A stretch of DNA of 13,336 nucleotides, taken from contig CAUDRX010000053.1 in the NCBI GenBank assembly GCA_958451915.1, positions 1-13,336 on the forward strand, read 5' to 3'. Below the pieces are notes generated by a model that searched no databases, was not told the DNA's origin, and saw only the letters and a program-made list of their open reading frames with translations. Positions 4,667-10,834 of the stretch are shown piece after piece (the first letter of the stretch is position 1; every line of letters begins with the position of its first letter). This DNA is from an uncultured Peptococcaceae bacterium (GTDB lineage: Bacteria > Bacillota > Peptococcia > Peptococcales > Peptococcaceae). Made by a program: the position numbers and the translations under genes.

Positions 4667-4902
4667 AAACCATAACACAGGAAATGGAAAGATTGTTTGC
4701 CGTCGTCTTGTTTTCTGAATGGGAGACGGAAAAAGCGGCGTTAAGAGCATACGGAGAAACGTCAAGAGAAACAGTTGACGCATATAAACAGTCTGTCAAA
4801 AAGCTCAAATATTTGTATGAGCAGCTGAATGAAATAGAGTTGTTTGGTGAATACGCAATGTGGCTTAGTGCAATTGAGAAAATCTATCGTGGCAACGAAT
4901 AG
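4663..4902 (+). CDS. Hypothetical protein, 79 aa
   Basis: Not recognised. The start is the ATG at 4663 behind AAAGGAG (4648-4654). The product is all-helical in appearance: an amphipathic N-terminal helix (MEKLF-like MERLFAVVLF), then a long charged helix (about 22-58, Lys, Glu and Leu rich) that could form a coiled coil. No membrane segment of full length. The next gene starts 11 nt after the stop. Confidence 0.8.
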   Translation: MKTITQEMERLFAVVLFSEWETEKAALRAYGETSRETVDAYKQSVKKLKYLYEQLNEIELFGEYAMWLSAIEKIYRGNE

Positions 4903-4913
4903 GAGGGTGAAAA

Positions 4914-5096
4914 ATGTATTGTGTGTGGATTCAAGATCTGAGATACCCCGGATGCTGTAGTTGTAATGGGGTATATCAAGCAGGCGAAGTATTGGGCGTC
5001 GATGAAGACTTTGAAACAAAAGAAGAAGCAGAAAAATGGTGCGCAATGTATAACCGAGATCATAAAGACAGTTTTGCATATCCTGTCGAATGTTAA
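4914..5096 (+). CDS. Small cysteine-rich protein, 60 aa
   Basis: Not recognised by name. The ATG follows AGGAGGGTG (4902-4910). Six cysteines are present (3, 14, 15, 17, 43, 60); GCCSCNG resembles a metal- or disulfide-knuckle but lacks a standard zinc-ribbon spacing. The second half, FETKEEAEKWCAMYN, is a pattern seen in many small phage and mobile-element proteins: a short strand then a helix with Trp-Cys. The next gene begins 19 nt later with the conserved start cassette. Confidence 0.78.
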   Translation: MYCVWIQDLRYPGCCSCNGVYQAGEVLGVDEDFETKEEAEKWCAMYNRDHKDSFAYPVEC

Positions 5097-5100
5097 ATAG

Positions 5101-5118
5101 AAAGGACTGAGAAAAATG
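5101..5118 (+). promoter_or_regulatory. Conserved translation-start cassette, copy 2
   Basis: Exact AAAGGACTGAGAAAAATG, with start codon at 5116. It begins 4 nt after the preceding stop codon. Confidence 0.8.
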
Positions 5119-5682
5119 TTGTTTGAAAGATTAGACAGCGGAATTATCCAGTGTCAGCGCGAGAAAGACGACTGGTTTGAAAACGAATGGTATGAGTCGC
5201 TACAAGATGTGACAAAACTTCTGATGGCACTCGAATACGAAAACACGAACTTGAGATTGTTCGGCGAGCCGGAAAGCGCGGGCAATTGGGACATGTACTT
5301 CAAAATCTACGATGCATACGCGGGCGTTAAGTATCTCGTGCTGGGTGCCGAGTTTGAGAAGTACGCAACAGGTGAGATGATTGAGCTTGAGCCGCAGCCA
5401 TTAGAGATGGAAGACCTCGTGGAGATGGAACGCGAAAGCGGTGACACATCCAGCCTTTACCAACTCCGTATTGTTACAGATTTGCAATTCGAAGAGGGAA
5501 ATTGGTACGAGATTGATGGATACTATGCCGACGAGGTAGTACTCACAGACCAAGATGACCCAATTGAAGTAATGCGCGATCTTGAGTATGAGTTGCCGGA
5601 AAGATGCGAAGTACGAGACGACGACTTTATCAGCATCTATCAGGACGACAGATTGTTAGCATATTTCATTCCGATTGAATAG
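5116..5682 (+). CDS. Acidic hypothetical protein, 188 aa
   Basis: Not recognised. The start is fixed by the conserved cassette. The protein is strongly acidic and aromatic-rich along its length. The N-terminal half (1-85) looks helical with WFENEWYESL. The C-terminal part (115-188) looks like an alternating-strand domain with FEEGNWYEIDGYY (125-137) and ends FISIYQDDRLLAYFIPIE. The GNW-x4-DGYY segment loosely resembles the GG-x-W/NG-x-Y segment of the proteins at 6088 and 7602, too weakly to claim homology. Charge and context suggest a cytoplasmic DNA-mimic-like or inhibitor protein; this is inference. Confidence 0.85.
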   Translation: MLFERLDSGIIQCQREKDDWFENEWYESLQDVTKLLMALEYENTNLRLFGEPESAGNWDMYFKIYDAYAGVKYLVLGAEFEKYATGEMIELEPQPLEMEDLVEMERESGDTSSLYQLRIVTDLQFEEGNWYEIDGYYADEVVLTDQDDPIEVMRDLEYELPERCEVRDDDFISIYQDDRLLAYFIPIE

Positions 5683-5697
5683 AAAGGGGAATTTAAG

Positions 5698-6033
5698 ATG
5701 TTATGGTACGACGTTATTGGAGACGAAGATTTCCGCGAAGCATTCTGGAACACAGGATGGAGCGACGAAGTTTGTGACGCGCTTTACAAATGGTATAGAG
5801 ACTACGAAGACGCGAATGGACAGGAAGCCGTGCTCTTCTGGAGAAAAATCCGAGACGCATGGGATCTATACGATGAAGACAAGATTCGTGATACGTGGAT
5901 GTTTGTTGACGGCGAGACGCTTGATGAGATGTTGTGGTTCATTGGTGGCTGTGAAAATTACATCATCGAAGTCGATGGAAAATATCTCATTGCTAGTGAG
6001 CTTGAAGCAGATCGCAGCTTCGTATTGATTTAA
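5698..6033 (+). CDS. Acidic, Trp-rich hypothetical protein, 111 aa
   Basis: Not recognised. The ATG at 5698 follows AGAAAGGGG. By hand count it has 28 Asp/Glu against 10 Lys/Arg and eight tryptophans in 111 residues, an extreme composition. The C-terminal segment, FIGG (81-84) followed by VDGKYLI (92-98), parallels FVGG and VNGEYFF in the protein at 7602. It may therefore be a shorter relative of that family. No membrane segment. An anti-defence DNA-mimic role is possible by composition and proximity to ardA, but not demonstrated. Confidence 0.85.
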   Translation: MLWYDVIGDEDFREAFWNTGWSDEVCDALYKWYRDYEDANGQEAVLFWRKIRDAWDLYDEDKIRDTWMFVDGETLDEMLWFIGGCENYIIEVDGKYLIASELEADRSFVLI

Positions 6034-6072
6034 AAGAAAGAACGTGACGTGAAGCGCCGATGATTGAATAAG

Positions 6073-6090
6073 AAAGGACTGAGAAAAATG
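6073..6090 (+). promoter_or_regulatory. Conserved translation-start cassette, copy 3
   Basis: Exact AAAGGACTGAGAAAAATG with start codon at 6088. The same cassette fixes the start of the genes at 1912, 5116 and 7017. Confidence 0.8.
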
Positions 6091-6756
6091 ACGAAAGATA
6101 GAATGCCGAAAATCGTAGCGAAACAGGTGCCGCCTGACTATCAGGAGAGCCCATGGGATTATGACGAACGTTATGACAGATACGTTGTGATAGGCGGCAG
6201 AAATTGGCGGGACTACACGACAGAAGCATATGATACCACGCGGTTTTGTGAAGAATGGTTTGACGACTGGGAAGACATGAAAAATCCAGAAGCAGAATGG
6301 ATTAAATCAATGTCTGTTCGAGAGTTCTTGGACTTCGAAGAGATAAAGAAAACGTCTGGCGAACCATGGACAAAGGATGAAGTGAGTCGTTGGATTAAAT
6401 TGCTCAATGGGCATTATTTGCAACACGAAGAAGATGAAGTTTGCGAGATGCTGAGCTTGTTAGATGGCGGAAATTGGCAGCACGCAACGCTGAACGGATG
6501 CGCTCAGAGAGAATGGGCGGACTGCTACTATGACGCAGACGTGATTACCGACGAAGGAATACAGCGCATCGAAGCGAACTACTTCAATCTTGGAACAGAA
6601 TGGATCATCAATGATGACTGTGGCGTGTATTGCTATGGCTGGGACGACGACACAGTTCGACAGGAATTAGCAGACGCGACAGGATGCGAGCCGGAAGAGA
6701 TCGAAATGCACAAGTTCACAGGCTGGACGAGTGTTGCAGAGTACGAAGTGGTATAG
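6088..6756 (+). CDS. Acidic protein, 222 aa, paralogue of the gene at 7602
   Basis: Function unknown. The cassette places the start at 6088; an upstream in-frame start would translate the ribosome-binding site. It shares blocks in the same order with the 173-residue protein at 7602: QESPW (19-23), GGNW (127-130, GGIW there), YFNLGTEW (165-172, YLNTGTAW there) and EEIEMHKF (203-210, EEIKMHWF there). The extra length lies between residues about 45 and 120, containing a second acidic Trp-rich segment. It is very rich in Asp, Glu and Trp, with several cysteines and no membrane segment. The pair marks a lineage-specific family expanded inside the island. Confidence 0.87.
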   Translation: MTKDRMPKIVAKQVPPDYQESPWDYDERYDRYVVIGGRNWRDYTTEAYDTTRFCEEWFDDWEDMKNPEAEWIKSMSVREFLDFEEIKKTSGEPWTKDEVSRWIKLLNGHYLQHEEDEVCEMLSLLDGGNWQHATLNGCAQREWADCYYDADVITDEGIQRIEANYFNLGTEWIINDDCGVYCYGWDDDTVRQELADATGCEPEEIEMHKFTGWTSVAEYEVV

Positions 6757-6768
6757 GAGGTAGAGAAT

Positions 6769-7011
6769 ATGACGTTGTTCAAGCTGGCATTAGATAGCGG
6801 AAAACGAAAGACCATTGATCAGGTAAAGCAGGAAGCCGTAAAAGACTTCGTTAATAATGGCTGGACGCAGACCGACAATCCGGAGACGAAAGACATGCAC
6901 TTTGTCAATACGAAGGAAGGACTTGAGGTGACATTGACAGAAAGCGACATCGAAGTTCTGATGCTTGTTGGATCGACCTTTATCCCAGCGAAAAACATTA
7001 GAAAGGACTGA
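6769..7011 (+). CDS. Hypothetical protein, 80 aa
   Basis: Not recognised. The ATG follows TAGGAGG (6754-6760). The product is mildly charged with an N-terminal helix (KTIDQVKQEAVKDFVNNGW) and a strand-rich second half (HFVNTKEGLEVTLTES, IEVLMLVGSTF). Its last codons AGA AAG GAC TGA are part of the start cassette of the next gene, which begins 5 nt after the stop. The two are therefore tightly coupled and the C-terminal RKD is dictated by the cassette. Confidence 0.83.
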   Translation: MTLFKLALDSGKRKTIDQVKQEAVKDFVNNGWTQTDNPETKDMHFVNTKEGLEVTLTESDIEVLMLVGSTFIPAKNIRKD

Positions 7012-7019
7012 GAAAAATG
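7002..7019 (+). promoter_or_regulatory. Conserved translation-start cassette, copy 4
   Basis: Exact AAAGGACTGAGAAAAATG with start codon at 7017. Its internal TGA (7009-7011) is the stop of the preceding gene. Confidence 0.8.
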
Positions 7020-7565
7020 ACGAAAGAAGAAAGATTAGAACGCAGAATTGTTGCGGATATCATGCAGATTACATTTGCATACGACGAATTTTGGGAAAGT
7101 GATATGTGCCGACTCGATGATAATTGGAGCGACCACATCGACGAACTGAGAAACAACATCCTCGATTGGGCGATGGAGTATGAAGAAGAAGCTATCTACC
7201 ACGTCGATGATCAGCCGATTGGTGCATACTACAACGCGATCGATGATTTCGCCAGCAGAAAATTCGATGAGCAGGAATGGACACGACCGGACTTCACTGA
7301 TCCAGCGATCATTAAGGCGATTGCAAAAGACGCAGGGTTCGGATGGTGCCAGAGATATGATCAGCTCATTCGTGGGAAATGCGATGGGTGGATCGAAGTC
7401 ATGACGCCAGATGAGTACGTGGAATCGCAGCGCGACGAGGGGAACGACATTAATGCCGAGATGCGCGAAGAACTTAGCGCTGGCAAAAAGCACGTCATGG
7501 GTATGGGTAATACTCGAAGCGGCATGTATCGTGGTGAGCCGTACGTGATCACCATCATTGAATAG
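7017..7565 (+). CDS. Acidic hypothetical protein, 182 aa
   Basis: Not recognised. The start lies in the conserved cassette. Residues about 1-80 are acidic and helical with many Asp, Glu and Trp (FWESDMCRLDDNWSDHIDEL). Residues about 95-130 contain AIAKDAGFGWCQRYDQLIRG. The C terminus is less acidic (KKHVMGMGNTRSGMYRGEPYVITII). No membrane segment or known enzymatic motif. It lies between an 80-residue gene and the repeat-containing paralogue at 7602. Composition fits the acidic set of this cluster. Confidence 0.85.
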   Translation: MTKEERLERRIVADIMQITFAYDEFWESDMCRLDDNWSDHIDELRNNILDWAMEYEEEAIYHVDDQPIGAYYNAIDDFASRKFDEQEWTRPDFTDPAIIKAIAKDAGFGWCQRYDQLIRGKCDGWIEVMTPDEYVESQRDEGNDINAEMREELSAGKKHVMGMGNTRSGMYRGEPYVITIIE

Positions 7566-7601
7566 CAAGCAGAAATTTGCAGATCTAAGGAGGTAATGAA
7601 C

Positions 7602-8123
7602 ATGTTGATCGCGAGACAGATTGACCCGGCAAAACAAGAGTCTCCATGGATGAGGGACTCATTCGAAGACGAATACTATGACGGCATTATCATCATCGGC
7701 GACCAGAGTTTTTGCAATGAGGATGAAACGTTGTGGGTCGCGGAAAGGGAAATGCAGAGGTGGCGTGATTGCGCTATAAGCTATTCGACAGAAGACACAC
7801 TGCAAACAATCTGCGACGCATTGCTTATATTCGTCGGTGGAATTTGGCAGGCAAAGGAAGTGAATGGCGAGTACTTCTTCTGGGATGAAGAAATTAACCC
7901 AACCGGAATTGATTGGATCATCATGAGTTATCTCAATACGGGGACAGCATGGGAGATTGAAAGCCGAGAGAATGAAAGCCGGGAGAATGAAAGCCGGGAG
8001 AATGACTGGACTGAATATCTGTACTGCTATGAGGATCCGGCCAAGGAGATTTACGAGAACTTCGGATCGCCAGGAGAAGAGATTAAGATGCACTGGTTCG
8101 ACGGCAGAATGGAGATTGTATGA
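7602..8123 (+). CDS. Acidic protein, 173 aa, with in-frame pentapeptide repeats
   Basis: Paralogue of the protein at 6088 (shared QESPW at 12-16, GGIW at 79-82, YLNTGTAW at 110-117, EEIKMHWF at 159-166). AAGGAGG (7587-7593) is 8 nt from the ATG at 7602 but only 2 nt from the ATG at 7596, so 7602 is chosen. Residues 120-134 are three tandem ESREN units encoded by a 15-bp direct repeat, inserted where the paralogue has a short non-repetitive link. The repeat is probably a surface loop or linker and could change length by slippage without a frameshift. The stop overlaps the next start (ATGA). Function unknown. Confidence 0.87.
   Translation: MLIARQIDPAKQESPWMRDSFEDEYYDGIIIIGDQSFCNEDETLWVAEREMQRWRDCAISYSTEDTLQTICDALLIFVGGIWQAKEVNGEYFFWDEEINPTGIDWIIMSYLNTGTAWEIESRENESRENESRENDWTEYLYCYEDPAKEIYENFGSPGEEIKMHWFDGRMEIV
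7959..8003 (+). repeat. 15-bp tandem repeat, three units, in frame
   Basis: GAAAGCCGRGAGAAT is repeated three times (7959-7973, 7974-7988, 7989-8003). Units 2 and 3 are identical and unit 1 differs by one base. It encodes ESREN three times. Near-identity of the units implies recent expansion by slippage or unequal recombination. Confidence 0.95.
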
Positions 8124-8380
8124 TGCGCTGTTATTACAGAGATGATTGTGCCGAAAGTGCATATGACGCAGGATCAGAATTCGAATCTGCGATGAAACTG
8201 GCCGAGCTGTTACGAGAAAACGGATGGGCGGTTTACGATAAAATCCGCGACGCACTCATCATCGATATAGACAGCAGAAATCAATACAATTCATTTTTCT
8301 GGTCGGACTACAACCGAGCAAAGAGAAAACTAAAAGTAATGGGTTTGCCATTGCGTCCGAAGAAAACTAGAAAGGACTGA
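8120..8380 (+). CDS. Hypothetical protein, 86 aa
   Basis: Not recognised. It starts at the ATG at 8120 (Met-Met) overlapping the preceding TGA, with GGAGA (8111-8115) upstream; start by translational coupling. The first third is acidic (DDCAESAYDAGSEFESA). The centre, LLRENGWAVYDKIRDALIIDI, looks like helix-strand, and the C terminus is basic (RAKRKLKVMGLPLRPKKTRKD). Its last codons read into the next gene's start cassette, with 5 nt between stop and start. Confidence 0.8.
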   Translation: MMRCYYRDDCAESAYDAGSEFESAMKLAELLRENGWAVYDKIRDALIIDIDSRNQYNSFFWSDYNRAKRKLKVMGLPLRPKKTRKD

Positions 8381-8388
8381 ATAAAATG
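8371..8388 (+). promoter_or_regulatory. Translation-start cassette, near-copy
   Basis: AAAGGACTGAATAAAATG differs from the exact cassette at two positions; start codon at 8386. Its TGA is again the stop of the preceding gene, as at 7002-7019. Confidence 0.7.
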
Positions 8389-8976
8389 TGTGCGAAAGAA
8401 TTCAGAGAAAGAAATATTACTGCGAGCATTGGATGGATGGGTCAGTATTTCCTTGGGACATTCACGAATGGCTACTCCTACATTAGTAACGGCGCATACC
8501 TGATCAAAGTGAAAAGCTCCTTGATTCGAAAAGGTGGACGGCTGGATAAGATGTTGTTAGACGCGAGAAATTTGGCTGGCGAAAATAAGATTGTGCGTTA
8601 TGCGAAAGGTAAGGAGAGCGGGTACATTCAGCAAGACGACTTTGTGATGAACGTTTTCTTCAAGCAATTCGAATATAAAAAGAGCGACGTGGTACAGGCG
8701 TGTTACAGAGATGACATTTGTTGGGCTACATTAGAAGGAAGAGAGGTTGATCTGGTAGAGTATGGCATCGGTAAATTCGGCGGACTCGATTCGTATCTCG
8801 TAGATATCATTCCAAACAAAATGATGTTATGGAACGGCGTGTTTACCGACGGCCCTCGCGGTAAAGTGCATTACCAGAAGCGAGATAAGAATGGGGAATT
8901 ACTTATTCACTTCGTATTGTTGCCGATAATCATGCCAGATGATTTCACCGAAACAAAAGCGATTAAAAAGAATTGA
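8386..8976 (+). CDS. Hypothetical protein, 196 aa
   Basis: Not recognised. The start is fixed by the cassette. Unlike its acidic neighbours it is close to neutral or basic, with lysine-rich stretches (LIKVKSSLIRKGGRLDKMLLDARNL). Alternating polar and hydrophobic strands dominate (YSYISNGAYLIKV, then GLDSYLVDIIP and LLIHFVLLPII). A loosely conserved plan of a beta-rich N-terminal part, a helix, then a beta-rich C-terminal part can be guessed. No signal peptide, no membrane segment, no recognised motif. The next gene follows after 39 nt. Confidence 0.85.
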   Translation: MCAKEFRERNITASIGWMGQYFLGTFTNGYSYISNGAYLIKVKSSLIRKGGRLDKMLLDARNLAGENKIVRYAKGKESGYIQQDDFVMNVFFKQFEYKKSDVVQACYRDDICWATLEGREVDLVEYGIGKFGGLDSYLVDIIPNKMMLWNGVFTDGPRGKVHYQKRDKNGELLIHFVLLPIIMPDDFTETKAIKKN

Positions 8977-9015
8977 GATAGGCGCAGGACGTCAGAAAAA
9001 AAGGGAGGGCTACCT

Positions 9016-9360
9016 ATGTTATTCGAAAGAAACAAACACGGTGATTGGGTGAGCCACGATAAGAAGCATGTTGCACATGTTTGCGGATTCGACAAAGAAC
9101 GGATCGCGACCATCGAAGATTTGAAACGACTGATCTATTGTGCGGTCAATAAAGATGTTGACTCCGTTGAGATTTTGATTGACGAAGAAATGGCGGACGC
9201 GATCTTGCAGGATAGACGGTGGTACACTGATTGGTTTAGCGGGTTGTTTGACGCGGAAGACCTTATCGCAAAACTAAAGACCGGCGGATATTACGACGAT
9301 GATGAATTGTGGATTGTGGTCGCGGGATTGGTTAAGGCCGGGGTAAATATAGTTGTCTAA
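9016..9360 (+). CDS. Hypothetical protein, 114 aa
   Basis: Not recognised. The ATG at 9016 follows AAAAGGGAGGG (8998-9008). It begins MLFER like the protein at 5116, but no further similarity is seen. N-terminal strands (HVAHVCGF) lead to a helical middle (ATIEDLKRLIYCAVN), an acidic segment with WYTDWFSGLFDAEDL, and a hydrophobic C terminus (LWIVVAGLVKAGVNIVV). The C-terminal hydrophobic stretch is too short and too interrupted to call a membrane anchor with confidence. Confidence 0.83.
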   Translation: MLFERNKHGDWVSHDKKHVAHVCGFDKERIATIEDLKRLIYCAVNKDVDSVEILIDEEMADAILQDRRWYTDWFSGLFDAEDLIAKLKTGGYYDDDELWIVVAGLVKAGVNIVV

Positions 9361-9376
9361 GATAGGCGGTGGAAAA

Positions 9377-9550
9377 ATGAAAAAGCTAGCGAGTTGCGGA
9401 AAGAGAACGATCTGGCTCACGACATTTCCTGATGAGCAGCAGTTCTACTACGAGGAGGACGGATACTTTAGAAGGGTCTCGCCGAAGATCGCATGGGAAT
9501 ACATTATCTGCTGGCATCGCATTGGAAAACGGACAGTTGGTAACATGTAA
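9377..9550 (+). CDS. Hypothetical protein, 57 aa
   Basis: Not recognised. The ATG at 9377 follows GGCGGTGG (9365-9372), a moderate ribosome-binding site; a TTG at 9353 overlapping the previous gene would include that site and is less likely. The product is basic at both ends, with FPDEQQFYYEEDGYFRRVS in the middle (likely beta hairpin) followed by a Trp-rich helix (AWEYIICWHRIG). Its TAA ends at 9550, 23 nt before the next start. Confidence 0.72.
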   Translation: MKKLASCGKRTIWLTTFPDEQQFYYEEDGYFRRVSPKIAWEYIICWHRIGKRTVGNM

Positions 9551-9573
9551 TGGTTTTGGAAAGGAAGATTAAA

Positions 9574-9909
9574 ATGCAGGTAGATATTACTTACGACATG
9601 TTCAGGGACAACACGACTGGGCTTACCGAGCAGCATAAGAAAGCCATCTGGGAATACTGTACTGGGATGGGCGATAAAAGAAAGACGGGGCAACTATTGT
9701 TTCTTCCTTCGTATTGGGAGTACTACCACGATCAGGCGTCCCTCTTCTCAAAGTTTCATCGGCTGTTACCATATGACGACTGGAACCTGCGAAAGAAAAC
9801 ATTGGGCAGCAACGAGAATTTCACAACCGCATTCGTTCGTATGGTCAAGAAGAACTATCCAATGATCAAACTAAAAGATGGCGGCTACCTGGTCTTCAAT
9901 GAGGAGTGA
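9574..9909 (+). CDS. Hypothetical protein, 111 aa
   Basis: Not recognised. The ATG at 9574 is chosen because GGAAAGGAAG (9559-9568) lies just upstream; the in-frame ATG at 9550 lacks a site. It is rich in aromatics (LPSYWEYYHDQASLFSKFHRLLPYDDW), moderately basic, with a C-terminal segment (FVRMVKKNYPMIKLKDGGYLVF) that looks like helix-strand-strand. No cysteine cluster, signal peptide or membrane segment. It supplies the ribosome-binding site (GAGGAG) of the next gene within its last codons. Confidence 0.78.
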   Translation: MQVDITYDMFRDNTTGLTEQHKKAIWEYCTGMGDKRKTGQLLFLPSYWEYYHDQASLFSKFHRLLPYDDWNLRKKTLGSNENFTTAFVRMVKKNYPMIKLKDGGYLVFNEE

Positions 9910-9914
9910 TAAAG

Positions 9915-10097
9915 ATGACATCGCAGGAAGCAAAGAAAAGAGTGGAGTTCGCAGCACAATTAGGCTGGCGAATTTTAGAGACGCAGAGCGAGCTGAAAGA
10001 AATGCGCAAACAATTAGCTGAGCTGAGTTCGAAAGCGGCTAGCATGATAGCAACACTGGACGAATTAAATGAATTAGTAGGACGAGGTGATTTCTGA
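9915..10097 (+). CDS. Small coiled-coil protein, 60 aa
   Basis: The ATG at 9915 follows GAGGAG (9901-9906). The sequence is almost entirely helical, with hydrophobic residues in heptad-like spacing (LGWRILETQSELKEMRKQL, then MIATLDELNELVG). It is likely a dimeric coiled coil, a common design for small mobile-element regulators or adaptors. The TGA overlaps the ATG of the next gene (ATGA at 10097-10100 shares one base with the stop), so the two are probably co-translated. Confidence 0.8.
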   Translation: MTSQEAKKRVEFAAQLGWRILETQSELKEMRKQLAELSSKAASMIATLDELNELVGRGDF

Positions 10098-10558
10098 TGA
10101 CAACATGGGCAGAAGGACAGCTTAAAGTACGCGGAAAAGTACGTGACTTCAAACGCTGGGCAAGTGAAGGATTGTTGGTCAGTGATTATGACAGTAACTA
10201 TGATCTGCGGTTTTTCAAACCGGATATGAACAATCCATTCATCAATTCGAAGTCGTCTGTGAAGATCAAAGGAATGACGCGAGCATTCCTCGATGGCTTC
10301 TTTCTGAGTTTCTATGAGGAAAAAGATGATGAAGATAAGTTCGAGGTATTTCATTTCCGGCAACCTGGTCGTGTTGATACGAAAGAGCTGGCGAAGATCA
10401 GCAAGAAGTACAATCTCGATATGAAAATCTATGCGTGTCAGAACGGCAGTGAGTTCAATCAGGACATCGAGATAATCGCCGGGCGAATTTTAAAGAACCA
10501 AGACATCTACTACGATGACTATTGGTGGGAATGTCCGTTCCCATTATTGGGCGGATGA
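10097..10558 (+). CDS. Possible Api92/DUF1281-like ferredoxin-fold protein, 153 aa
   Basis: The N terminus (TTWAEGQLKVRGKVRDFKRW, residues 2-21) and the later KELAKISKKYNLDMKIYACQ segment resemble the layout of Api92/DUF1281-like proteins. These are common in phages and plasmids and predicted to have a ferredoxin-like fold; their biochemical role is unknown. The resemblance is by eye and weak, so the call is tentative. The middle is acidic and aromatic (FFLSFYEEKDDEDKFEVFHF), and the end is Trp/Tyr rich (YYDDYWWECPF). The start overlaps the previous stop. A weak terminator hairpin begins within its last codons, making it the end of the long gene run. Confidence 0.8.
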   Translation: MTTWAEGQLKVRGKVRDFKRWASEGLLVSDYDSNYDLRFFKPDMNNPFINSKSSVKIKGMTRAFLDGFFLSFYEEKDDEDKFEVFHFRQPGRVDTKELAKISKKYNLDMKIYACQNGSEFNQDIEIIAGRILKNQDIYYDDYWWECPFPLLGG

Positions 10559-10582
10559 ATGTTCGTTCATCTCTTGATTTTG
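10554..10582 (+). terminator. Weak intrinsic terminator candidate
   Basis: GATGAAT (10554-10560) pairs with GTTCATC (10565-10571), seven pairs including one G-T, loop GTTC. It is followed by the T-rich TCTTGATTTTG. The stem is AU-rich and the T tract interrupted, so termination is likely partial. Position at the end of the gene run, followed by a candidate promoter, supports an operon boundary. Confidence 0.4.
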
Positions 10583-10602
10583 TAGAAAACCTGTTTCATA
10601 AT
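10574..10602 (+). promoter_or_regulatory. Candidate promoter for the recombinase-containing operon
   Basis: TTGATT (10574-10579, 4/6), a 17-bp spacer and CATAAT (10597-10602, 5/6) lie in an AT-rich 81-nt gap, about 30 nt before the next ribosome-binding site. This would give the downstream genes, including the tyrosine recombinase, their own transcription start. Confidence 0.5.
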
Positions 10603-10639
10603 AGTGAAAAAACGTTCGATAGTTTAGGAGGGAATGATA

Positions 10640-10834
10640 ATGCCATATCTCAGCGAAGAACAGAGAAGTAAACTAGACCCCAGACTTGCAAAAGAATGCG
10701 AAGACATGCTCGAATGCATGGACATGTGGGGCGAGGTGACATGGGGCGTGGTCGAAGACGTGTTCGAACAGGCGCTATACGAGACGGCGAAAAAGAGAGA
10801 AAACCGAAATGAAGAAAACCGAGAAGCTGTATGA
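10640..10834 (+). CDS. Acidic hypothetical protein, 64 aa
   Basis: Not recognised. AGGAGGG (10626-10632) is 7 nt from the ATG at 10640 but only 1 nt from the ATG at 10634, so 10640 is chosen. The product is acidic and methionine-rich (ECEDMLECMDMWGEVTWGVVEDVFEQAL) with a highly charged C terminus (KKRENRNEENREAV). Probably a small helical protein. The last 26 nt overlap the next gene. Confidence 0.75.
   Translation: MPYLSEEQRSKLDPRLAKECEDMLECMDMWGEVTWGVVEDVFEQALYETAKKRENRNEENREAV

Noticed and set aside
7035..7637. 200-codon open frame on the - strand
   Set aside because: Lies antisense to a well-supported gene, lacks a ribosome-binding site, and is explained by codon bias of the + strand gene.
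7659..8255. 198-codon open frame on the - strand
   Set aside because: Antisense to the repeat-containing acidic gene at 7602; no start signal, and all neighbours are on the + strand.
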